A stretch of DNA of 12,239 nucleotides from Chloroflexota bacterium (lineage in GTDB: Bacteria > Chloroflexota > Anaerolineae > Promineifilales > Promineifilaceae), in assembly GCA_024223125.1 (NCBI GenBank), contig JAAEOP010000730.1:1-12239 (forward strand), in the 5' to 3' direction. The translations under genes and the position numbers were made by a program. Below, piece by piece: positions 7,301 to 12,239 of this stretch (its first letter is position 1; every line of letters begins with the position of its first letter). The notes beneath the pieces are model-generated. The model was not told where the DNA came from. It ran no database searches and saw nothing but the letters and a program-made list of their open reading frames with translations.

Positions 7301-8218
7301 TGAAACAAGTAGTTCTAGATTACTGAGTCCAAATGGATCATCAGCCAGATTCGGGTCAACTAGTCTGAAATTGTAGAGAATCAGGTCGATATAAGAGAGA
7401 TGTGGAGCCAGCCGGTCGAGCCGCCGGGTAATTTGTTCCCAGGGTAATTGAACGCCTTCTGGCATGGGTTTGTCGGGTGGATCATCGGAGATGCGGTGAT
7501 AGGCGTGAGCCAACATGCTAATAATTACAGAGGCTCGTAACAGATATTCATCTGGCAAGTCTCCTTTATCCGCGCTTAAAACGGGCATAGCCTGAATAGC
7601 CTGACGAACTCTAATAGCCCGCCACAGGTCAGGTAAGTTTTCGGCAATCTCATCCCACGCTTCATAGCCAGGTGGTAAATTAAGAGGTGGAGGAGAGGTG
7701 GGTAAAAAACCAAATGCCTCTGATAGAAAGCCTAAATTTTCATGACCAAAACGCTGGTTGGTTTTGGTAGCCATATCCAAGATCATCCGTGATGGTACTA
7801 CATCCATATCTTTTGACTTTAGCGGTTTGGGGACAATAGTGTGGACGGCCGTTAACTCGACAGGCACTTCATCGCCTTCTACTTCACTTTCTACTTGAAA
7901 TAGCAGTGTGCTTAGCCCAATGTCAATTCTGTCACCCGATTTGAGTAGATGCAGCTTGGTAAGCAACTCGCCGTTCAAGATTGTGCCGTTGCTGCTATTC
8001 AGGTCTTCAATGACATATGATGTAGCCATCCAACTGATACGGGCATGGCGTCGGGAAGCTATAGGATCGTTTACAACAACGTCGGCCGTACCTGAATCGC
8101 GGCCAATAACGATCTGGTATTTGGTGACAGGAATCGTTGTGCCATCCATCTCCCCTTTTTCAACTATCAAGTTAGCCGGAGGGCGAACTTCCCCAAGTAT
8201 AGTTTCAAATTCAGCCAT
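4358..8218 (-). CDS. FHA - IDO-like haem domain - CPR-type FAD/NADPH reductase - cytochrome b5 fusion
   Basis: This is a 1286-residue multidomain redox protein, probably cytosolic. Residues 30-108 form an FHA phosphothreonine-binding domain (IGR 38-40, SRRHA 55-59, SSNGT 75-79). Residues about 178-510 match indoleamine 2,3-dioxygenase throughout: LPPGYEAW, the SGVGAPLFHMLDVFFG segment at 405-420, MREWYPKHWRDF and FLTVHRLKAYGYL, where His488 fits the proximal haem ligand (human His346). Residues 540-935 are a P450-reductase-like FAD/NADPH module with its connecting helices: YLPGD 577-581, RMYSISS 715-721, GGTGIAPFRGF 803-813, SR 860-861, KRY 880-882 (2'-phosphate contacts) and YVCG 913-916. 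No FMN domain is present. Residues 980-1056 are cytochrome b5, with HAGG His1012 and His1036 as likely axial ligands. Residues 1060-1286 are helical and unassigned. It has a strong ribosome-binding site and follows a CBS gene by 33 bases. The domains are sure; the reaction is inferred. Confidence 0.88.
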   Translation of the reverse strand: MAEFETILGEVRPPANLIVEKGEMDGTTIPVTKYQIVIGRDSGTADVVVNDPIASRRHARISWMATSYVIEDLNSSNGTILNGELLTKLHLLKSGDRIDIGLSTLLFQVESEVEGDEVPVELTAVHTIVPKPLKSKDMDVVPSRMILDMATKTNQRFGHENLGFLSEAFGFLPTSPPPLNLPPGYEAWDEIAENLPDLWRAIRVRQAIQAMPVLSADKGDLPDEYLLRASVIISMLAHAYHRISDDPPDKPMPEGVQLPWEQITRRLDRLAPHLSYIDLILYNFRLVDPNLADDPFGLSNLELLVSTVDNQEEKVLYLMQVEAHYKIGPITGAIVRAQEAVYHDDVEALKKELIFITDGMQQFGDKIFMALNPNPYSDTFVDPVVWAKTVAPFAVPFTEGTVGPSGVGAPLFHMLDVFFGRHNYSSHLGAEMLNMREWYPKHWRDFFEALEEISVAEYVVKRNDPILNGIYKETTMGYVGDSGFLTVHRLKAYGYLDIAFKVGRSVTIGGFSGLFKDRVWDLAVDELDFSQNERVHASPQASHHAPIKRIEVTNPEGEPTKWVKQVVFDVSQTGIRYLPGDRCAILPENSDDLIDKTLVDLHAKGYEKITLTAQWREAVNLRYGYDKDTTTLPLRTLLKFGRIRPVERPVAKALYAISLNSKLRHIVEARSEDQWELWDLLNVITQAGFDPKRLWKAHPGEREHICRIVPPESFRMYSISSTMDHSSLNGAEELTLTIGRLLYDTPETAVSKSENRYGTTSHFLGDTSFTTAEDRGHVALKLVHPSRFSLPEDPSTPIVMFAGGTGIAPFRGFIMERDQQENVGDSWLFLGVRTREEFYYKEQFEPIVANGRLHIRPAFSRDAVDTKFDNGRFTFEPGEKRYIGEEMLREENAKMLWDVLRSKKDGGQGGHLYVCGRTGFAVSVMDAIKEVLRRYSQGSSEEIEAQINKILYRLVGEDRYKQDIFTTYTGSHIDQKQTYDASEIVLHNNHTDGFWMVISGRVYDMNEFGHLHAGGFKIIHSYAGMDGTQAYEKVKHHINPEVDSMLGMYELGVVRRLDFGMEWGVVVGPDGLRFMLLADVYRAWIHFLYNVVEMENALYNDYSLKEQTIIADDSPDDYPPIKLQYLLEVHDRFMVNFVAGTTGQFLENLWAVTSSICSKDQDIRWIKDEIDRVNQSQEADTVRRLSHELQKRINEIVERQPSEDDPTVMLVKEYCTLLDTEDTRFLHEMKMVSREGIQVFEAFERDAVRLGGEQLLAAIRQFPRVLESYHARVLSGALSILLARSD

Positions 8219-8225
8219 AATATAT

Positions 8226-8233
8226 ACCTCCTT
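8226..8233 (-). promoter_or_regulatory. Near-perfect ribosome-binding site of the FHA fusion gene
   Basis: On the minus strand AAGGAGGT lies seven bases before ATG 8218. It is the strongest Shine-Dalgarno sequence in the window and fixes the start of the fusion protein, implying efficient translation of a very large polypeptide. Confidence 0.8.
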
Positions 8234-8251
8234 TCTTTTAGTATAGTTAGT

Positions 8252-8713
8252 CTATAGTGTACCCACTATGGCTCGACACACATCAGCACGGGAGACCGTA
8301 CCGATTAGCTTACCAGCCTTAACAACGGGTAACAGCCGAATTTGTTTATTCAACAGAACAGTAGCGGCCTTGGCCACATGATCGTCTGGAGCAACGATAA
8401 TCGGTTCTTCGATAACAAGGGGAGCTATTGGCAGGTCAGACAATCCTCGACCCTTGCTCAAAAAGATATCAAAGGCATCATCCAATGAGCCTCCCTCCTC
8501 CAAAATCTCATCAATATCGGGCAGAGCGATGCGGAGGATATCGCCTTCAGAAAGCACACCTCGGAAATTGTCGTCATCATCAATGACCATTAAATCGCTC
8601 ACGTGTGATAAAGCCACAATCTCGGCCGCGTGCTGAATGTTGGAGTTGTGGCGTATCCGAGCCGTACGCACCGTCATAAAATCTTTGACTTGTGATTGCT
8701 TTACGTCTGTCAT
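8252..8713 (-). CDS. CBS-domain-pair (Bateman module) protein
   Basis: This 153-residue stand-alone protein contains two CBS motifs, about 9-62 (VKDFMTVRTARI...GVLSEGDILRI) and 95-150 (APLVIEEPIIVAPDD...LIGTVSRADVCRAIV). They are separated by an acidic linker of about 30 residues (63-93). Such modules bind adenine nucleotides or related ligands and pass an energy or redox signal to a partner. Start choice: an earlier TTG (8743) is in frame but would place AAGGAG inside the gene; ATG 8713, 12 bases after AAGGAG (8726-8731), fits better. The stop is 33 bases from the fusion gene start on the same strand, with no terminator between them, so they probably form an operon. The likely partner is therefore the FHA-IDO-reductase-b5 protein. 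The ligand is unknown. Confidence 0.85.
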   Translation of the reverse strand: MTDVKQSQVKDFMTVRTARIRHNSNIQHAAEIVALSHVSDLMVIDDDDNFRGVLSEGDILRIALPDIDEILEEGGSLDDAFDIFLSKGRGLSDLPIAPLVIEEPIIVAPDDHVAKAATVLLNKQIRLLPVVKAGKLIGTVSRADVCRAIVGTL

Positions 8714-9236
8714 AATTGCTTCATTCTCCTTAAGATAAAACAAGATTGGCCAATTGAAATGGCATTAAAAACCAAACATTCTGAATGATATTAGTGGCAG
8801 ATTGTTATCAGAGCCTCAAATATATTAAGAAGTTTTGCGGATTATTCTTTTGAGGTTGGTGTGGGGTCATTATGGGGATTCATCGGAAGAGTATATCATG
8901 TGCTTGCCCGAGACATAAAATGATTAACTTTAGGTTTGGGCTAAAAAACAGCGTGGGTTTTGTTCGTCGGGTGTAGTGACGAGGCGTTCATCGTCGCTGG
9001 GATGCAGTTGCCGTGATTGGCGATCTTGACGGCTTTTTCGTAGGGTTGGTAGGGGAAGCCGTACCCTCCGCTGTCTACGAAGTCATTGCCTATTTCTATG
9101 ACCGTGAAGCAGAAATCAATGAAGAACTATCAATATCAGGAGGCAATTCACACTCAATTGCGTAAAAGGTTGTCCTCTAACACAGATAAGTCATTGAGAA
9201 ACAATTACTGTTTCATTCAAGAGTTTGTCTAAAAGG
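8714..9236. other. Long intergenic stretch with a possible gene remnant
   Basis: About 520 bases separate the two minus-strand operons. The part next to the CBS gene (8714-8900) should hold its promoter, but I find no pair of boxes with good spacing. Between about 8939 and 9168 two overlapping frames stay open. On the plus strand the frame ends at TAA 9166-9168 and contains VYEVIAYFYDREAEINEEL, which resembles the C-terminus of DUF433-type antitoxins, but upstream stops break it. On the minus strand a frame including GYGFPYQPYEKAV ends near 8940. Neither has a start and full length. A weak stem (GAAACA 9198-9203 with TGTTTC 9209-9214, five-base loop) lies near the 3' end of the phosphoesterase gene and could be a poor terminator. 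Confidence 0.4.
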
Positions 9237-10079
9237 TCATTTATCCAAAAACGGCCGTACACAATCCGGCGCCGACATCTCTGCATACACATCGCCAACG
9301 GGCACGTTCCGTTCCTGAGCCAACTGTCGCAAACGGGTGATGTACGAGAGGGCTGTCGGTTTACCCGTCAACATCTGGTAACGAAAAATGCCACTGATGA
9401 CGCCGCCGGCCGCCTGCAACCCCTGACTCTCAAACGCCTGCATCACATGCTCCACATTATAGGAAACATGACGAAACTCCACATTCCAATTGGCCTTGTC
9501 TCGTGTGGCGATGACATATTTGGCTTCTGGCGTACCATCCAACGGCATCCCCACCGACCCAATATTGATGATGATGGAATTGGACCATAAGCGGTAAAGC
9601 GGCCGGTGGGTATGGGCGCAAAAGAGGGTCAGGTTGTCACGGCCGTTCATACGCACGGCCGTTTCAGCAACTGTATCTTCGGCCGCAAAACCCCAATATT
9701 GATCGCGGAGAGAAGCGTGGACAAAGGTAGCCGGGGCACGGCCGTTGGCCGGCAGATCATAAGCAAACGGCAAATCGGCCATAAACTTGTAATGTTCTGG
9801 GCGTAGTTGCGCCATTGTCCAGCGCACTGGACTCCAGGTGGGGCAAATTTGCCAATCATCCGGCAAACCATCCGCCAATAGATACAATTCGTGGTTGCCT
9901 TGTAACGTCACACAGCCCAGGTCTCGAATCACATCCAAACATTCGGCCGGATGCGGCCCCACATTGGCCACATCCCCCAGGCAAATAATCTCATCTACGC
10001 CAGCCTGTTTAATATCGGCCAACACCGCTTCTAGGGCGGGCAAATTTCCATGTATATCTGAAAGGAGCGCATATCTCAT
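9237..10079 (-). CDS. Calcineurin-like metallophosphoesterase
   Basis: The 280-residue protein has the full set of dinuclear metal ligands of the calcineurin-like phosphoesterase superfamily: Asp8 and His10 (LLSDIHGN), Asp36 (CLGDVANVGP), Asn62-His63 (QGNHE), His121 (VHAS), and His156 with His158 (CAHTHRP). GSVGMP at 174-179 is the usual strand after the last ligands. The layout and length fit the YfcE/ApaH-like group of small bacterial phosphodiesterases, cytosolic enzymes with varied nucleotide or phosphoester substrates. The C-terminal 80 residues are helical and may shape the substrate site. ATG 10079 opens directly on the conserved MRYALLSDIHGN strand, so the start is secure although no clear ribosome-binding site precedes it. 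It follows the MidA-like gene by 69 bases on the same strand. The gene holds an unusual density of CGGCCG palindromes. Confidence 0.9.
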   Translation of the reverse strand: MRYALLSDIHGNLPALEAVLADIKQAGVDEIICLGDVANVGPHPAECLDVIRDLGCVTLQGNHELYLLADGLPDDWQICPTWSPVRWTMAQLRPEHYKFMADLPFAYDLPANGRAPATFVHASLRDQYWGFAAEDTVAETAVRMNGRDNLTLFCAHTHRPLYRLWSNSIIINIGSVGMPLDGTPEAKYVIATRDKANWNVEFRHVSYNVEHVMQAFESQGLQAAGGVISGIFRYQMLTGKPTALSYITRLRQLAQERNVPVGDVYAEMSAPDCVRPFLDK

Positions 10080-10148
10080 AAGCGGCAGTGTACGCGCTTT
10101 GGCTTTGTATAACCATTAAGGGAGACGGCCGTTTGCCCCACAAAACAA

Positions 10149-11579
10149 CTACACCAGCCCCAGCACGGCCGCTTCTGCCGCCGAACAGCCCATCTCATTG
10201 AGCAGCAAAATAATCTTGGCAGCTACATCGTCATCTTCGCTCAGAGGCAAATATTGCAACCACACCTGAACCACAACCGCGTAAACATCCGCATACCAAA
10301 CATCAGATTCTCGTCTGACCTGGGTTAGCAAAGCTGGGAAACACGCCATGAAGATTTCGGCATCATAGCCGCTTAAGCGGAGATAGCTTAGAATTTGGGC
10401 CAGCGTGAAGGTGTGGGTGTAGTCTTCCAGGGCTAACTTCAAAGCATAAAAATCATCTGGGCCACCCTGAACAACTGCCTCCGTAAAGGTATGGCGCGTT
10501 TCCAGAACATTTTGCGGCCGTGCCCCCAAAACATAAGCCAACACCTGCAAATTATCTTGATAATGATCAGGGTGTAAAGCCAGCCCACCACTCATTTCCA
10601 CATATTGGGAGATGGCATGATAGTTGACCATAAGAGAAAAACTGCCGTGCAAATTGGGCAGCGGCGCATTCAAGTCTAGCATAGATTCGGCCAATGTGTA
10701 GCCGCGATCACTGGTGAGTAATAGGAGACGGCCGCTGCCAAATCCTTGCCAAAAACGCACACAATCCAGACCCACATTGGGGAATGTCAACATTGTGTCG
10801 GGCAGTTGGGCTTCGTAACTGTCTAAAATCTGGTTGTAACTTTCTTCCTGGTAATATGGCTTTTCCAGAGGGATAGCTTCATAAGCCAGCGCCAACCGCT
10901 CCCAAATCGTGGCCTCAGCCAGATCAGGTTCAGGTTGGCTGCTGTACAAAGTAAGCAAATTTTGGCACAACTGCCCCTCTTCCAACATAAAGCTGTCCTG
11001 GGGAATACTGTCAAAAAAGTAATTGGCGATCAAGATAAGCGGATTTGTCATCTGGTCGGGGGTCAGGGTGAGGTTGTTGTTGATGAGGGTCAACGGCCGT
11101 GTCTCCATCACATCAAACAAAGCAAAATCAAGTAGACCAGATTGGACATACGGCCGCAGTCGCTCATGATTCTGCCAAAACTGTAAAATTTCGGGTACGA
11201 AATCCGTCATCACAAATTTGATGGGGGGTAAGTCAAATGGGGAATTCTTATAGCGGGGCAAAAAGTGGTGCAAAAAGTGGTAGGCCAATCGCCCTGAACC
11301 AGCCCCCAACTCCACAATATAGATCGGCTGGTCGGTGTCTAATGAAAAATCGGCTCCGGCGGCCGCACAATCTCGCAAATAACCCCACACCACCTGGCTG
11401 TACGCCCGCACCATCACCGGACTGCTGCTGATGTGGGAGGGGATGATGTTTTCCAGCCACGGCCGTATCCCATTCCGCAAAAAATAGCGCCGCTGAATTT
11501 CCCAAATGATAGATTGGGAAAGACGCTGGTCGGCGGCAATAATATAGTCACCATTTAGATGTGGACCTTGATCGATCAT
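10149..11579 (-). CDS. MidA/NDUFAF7-like SAM-dependent methyltransferase
   Basis: This 476-residue protein begins with a class I Rossmann methyltransferase. Motif I is VELGAGSGRLAY (89-100), an acidic residue follows at Asp126 (MTDFVPEIL), and the post-motif strand ANYFFDSIPQD (185-195) mirrors the NEFFDALP motif of the MidA/NDUFAF7 family, which methylates an arginine of a complex I subunit in mitochondria. Similarity to that group is in motif order, not proven by alignment, and the N-terminal MSP-type segment differs. Residues about 375-476 are a helical extension with a run of paired helices, possibly a TPR-like binding region. ATG 11579 has AAGGGA (11585-11590) five bases before it. It is the first gene of a likely two-gene unit with the phosphoesterase. 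The substrate is unknown; it is probably a protein. Confidence 0.75.
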   Translation of the reverse strand: MIDQGPHLNGDYIIAADQRLSQSIIWEIQRRYFLRNGIRPWLENIIPSHISSSPVMVRAYSQVVWGYLRDCAAAGADFSLDTDQPIYIVELGAGSGRLAYHFLHHFLPRYKNSPFDLPPIKFVMTDFVPEILQFWQNHERLRPYVQSGLLDFALFDVMETRPLTLINNNLTLTPDQMTNPLILIANYFFDSIPQDSFMLEEGQLCQNLLTLYSSQPEPDLAEATIWERLALAYEAIPLEKPYYQEESYNQILDSYEAQLPDTMLTFPNVGLDCVRFWQGFGSGRLLLLTSDRGYTLAESMLDLNAPLPNLHGSFSLMVNYHAISQYVEMSGGLALHPDHYQDNLQVLAYVLGARPQNVLETRHTFTEAVVQGGPDDFYALKLALEDYTHTFTLAQILSYLRLSGYDAEIFMACFPALLTQVRRESDVWYADVYAVVVQVWLQYLPLSEDDDVAAKIILLLNEMGCSAAEAAVLGLV

Positions 11580-11767
11580 AATGATCCCTTAATTTTGACT
11601 GCAACTTCAGTATAACCATATTTATCCTTAGAAAGCCAATTAAGTGTTTGTGATTTTAGATACATTAGACACCTGCATGAGATAACATCTAAGTCGTTTT
11701 CTTTTAGAAAACCACTGCAAATGGCCAATTTAGCGCTTCTACATAATTACAGACTGGTTCTGACACA

Positions 11768-11796
11768 TTGACATTATTTGTGATTATTTGTATAAA
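11768..11796 (+). promoter_or_regulatory. Consensus-like promoter P1 of the small gene
   Basis: TTGACA (11768-11773, perfect -35) and TATAAA (11791-11796, five of six for -10) have the ideal 17-base spacing. It lies about 90 bases before ATG 11884 and is the closest match to a sigma70 promoter in the window. Confidence 0.65.
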
Positions 11797-11798
11797 GG

Positions 11799-11827
11799 TT
11801 GACAAATGTCAGGGCATGTTCTACACT
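11799..11827 (+). promoter_or_regulatory. Second overlapping promoter P2 of the small gene
   Basis: A second perfect TTGACA (11799-11804) is followed after 17 bases by TACACT (11822-11827, four of six). It starts just three bases after the P1 -10 box, giving a tandem arrangement about 57 bases before the ATG. Confidence 0.45.
11800..11811. promoter_or_regulatory. Operator-like palindrome TGACA-AA-TGTCA
   Basis: The perfect five-base arms (11800-11804 and 11807-11811) overlap the -35 box of P2 and lie immediately downstream of P1. Two more TGACA units lie at 11761-11765 and 11769-11773. The arrangement would suit repression of both promoters, but TGACA overlaps the -35 consensus itself, so part of the pattern is expected. 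Confidence 0.3.
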
Positions 11828-11883
11828 TCAACCATGCTACGCAGAGTTTTTAAGGGAATCAAATATTTCTAAGGATTCATATC

Positions 11884-12111
11884 ATGCCCGACAGAGTTAA
11901 ATTACCAAAAGGGGTTTCAAGACGATACAAAAACGTATGTCAAGAAATTAACGAACGACAGCCTCCTGCATCTGTTGCCAGGACAATTGCTGCGCAATTA
12001 GAAAAAGATTTGAGAAAACAAGGCAAAGGCGGCGCCCAATTTCTGGATCATATGAATAAATATGTCCAGCCACTTATCAATGAAGGTAATCTACTTAGGA
12101 ATGAGGATTAA
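11884..12111 (+). CDS. Small protein of unknown function (75 aa)
   Basis: I do not recognise this protein. It is 75 residues long, soluble, strongly charged and predicted to be mostly helical, with basic clusters at the N-terminus (KLPKGVSRRYKN) and centre (EKDLRKQGKGG) and an acidic tail. There is no signal peptide or membrane segment. Evidence that it is real: two consensus-like promoters upstream, AAGGA (about 11871-11875) at good spacing before ATG 11884, and normal codon use. It stands alone, divergent from the MidA-like gene. Its stop TAA (12109-12111) is three bases from the start of MITE copy 3, so its message would run into the hairpin. A small nucleic-acid-binding or regulatory protein is possible but unproven. 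Confidence 0.65.
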   Translation: MPDRVKLPKGVSRRYKNVCQEINERQPPASVARTIAAQLEKDLRKQGKGGAQFLDHMNKYVQPLINEGNLLRNED

Positions 12112-12114
12112 ATA

Positions 12115-12239
12115 ATTGGACTTTTGACAAATTTATTGACATAATGTTGTTTGATGAAAATTCACACTCGGCTGAAAATACTCGAGCAGGGATTTGGGGC
12201 GAATTAACTTGGGGTTCGGGTTCCTTGGGATCGCACCCG
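12115..12239. mobile_element. MITE-like repeat, copy 3 (cut by window end)
   Basis: The 125 bases to the window end equal the reverse complement of copy 1 positions 104-228, with a single difference (CACTCGGCTG instead of CACTCGACTG). The 17-bp terminal repeat is at 12115-12131, and the first core arm AATTAACTTGGGGTTCGGGT follows. The element is in the opposite orientation to copy 1 and is evidently of similar, recent age. It begins three bases after the stop of the small gene. Confidence 0.88.

Larger units (their letters stand above)
456..11466. repeat. Dispersed palindrome ACGGCCGT (HIP1-like genome signature)
   Basis: The octamer occurs 16 times by eye: 456, 1613, 1834, 2337, 3713, 5603, 5663, 5970, 7845, 9251, 9639, 9655, 9738, 10125, 11093 and 11459 (first base). 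Five of these extend to AACGGCCGTT (455, 2336, 5602, 5662, 5969). The core CGGCCG occurs 28 times. Copies fall in coding and intergenic DNA. Within the SMP-30 gene they are read in all three frames (ERP, HGRF, ETAV), so the excess acts at DNA level rather than protein level. The MITEs and the endonuclease gene have none. Confidence 0.85.
11580..11883. other. Divergent intergenic region (304 bp)
   Basis: This AT-rich region separates the minus-strand methyltransferase from the plus-strand small gene, so it must carry promoters in both directions. For the plus strand two good candidates are listed separately (11768-11827). For the minus strand, TATACT (complement of 11609-11614) is a possible -10 box, but the best upstream box is 19 bases away, so the call is weak. 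The central part, about 11640-11760, shows no coding potential and no clear structure. Confidence 0.5.

Noticed and set aside
8744..8870. Promoter of the CBS-fusion operon
   Set aside because: Several TTGAGG, TAATAT and TATCTT-like boxes exist, but no pair has acceptable spacing, so no site is claimed.
9225..9590. 121-residue plus-strand frame
   Set aside because: It is antisense to the phosphoesterase C-terminus and has no ribosome-binding site or family features.
1..12239. CRISPR array, tRNA or rRNA genes
   Set aside because: No regularly spaced short repeats and no tRNA cloverleaf or rRNA-like segment were seen on either strand.

Overview
The window is bacterial chromosomal accessory DNA of mixed base composition. 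Most genes use moderate-to-high GC codons, while the 230-1508 block is clearly more AT-rich. The host is not certain. The dispersed palindrome ACGGCCGT, the SMP-30 and PIG-L type genes and the large redox fusion suggest a Chloroflexota (Anaerolineae-like) genome; this is an inference from style, not from a marker gene.

Left part (1-1508): an intact 227-bp palindromic MITE-like repeat (2-228) abuts a type II restriction-modification pair. The beta-class methyltransferase has lost its N-terminal third, including the catalytic DPP(Y/F) motif, at the repeat junction. The PD-(D/E)XK endonuclease behind it has an in-frame TGA just after its catalytic lysine. Both genes therefore look dead, which is the only safe combination for such a system.

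Middle plus-strand part (1518-3722): an SMP-30/gluconolactonase-like enzyme, then a pair of membrane proteins (an ICMT-family methyltransferase and an unknown four-helix protein) behind a plausible sigma70-type promoter. A decayed second copy of the repeat (3829-3973) follows. It truncates a minus-strand PIG-L/LmbE deacetylase gene after about 80 codons.

The centrepiece is a two-gene minus-strand operon (8713 to 4358): a CBS-domain-pair protein, then a 1286-residue fusion. The fusion reads FHA domain, indoleamine 2,3-dioxygenase (IDO)-like haem domain, cytochrome-P450-reductase-type FAD/NADPH module without an FMN domain, cytochrome b5 domain, and an unassigned helical C-terminus. In mammals cytochrome b5 and P450 reductase are candidate activators that reduce IDO haem, so this polypeptide looks like a self-contained, signal-gated haem oxygenase with its own electron-transfer chain. 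It is the strongest candidate here for an undescribed system.

Right part: a minus-strand pair of a MidA/NDUFAF7-like SAM methyltransferase and a calcineurin-like phosphoesterase, then a divergent small gene of unknown function behind two consensus-like overlapping promoters. A third repeat copy begins three bases after that gene's stop codon. Copies 1 and 3 are in inverted orientation and differ at one of 125 comparable bases. Across the host-type genes the hexamer CGGCCG occurs 28 times and the octamer ACGGCCGT 16 times in different reading frames, resembling a HIP1-type genome signature. No tRNA, rRNA or CRISPR array was seen.
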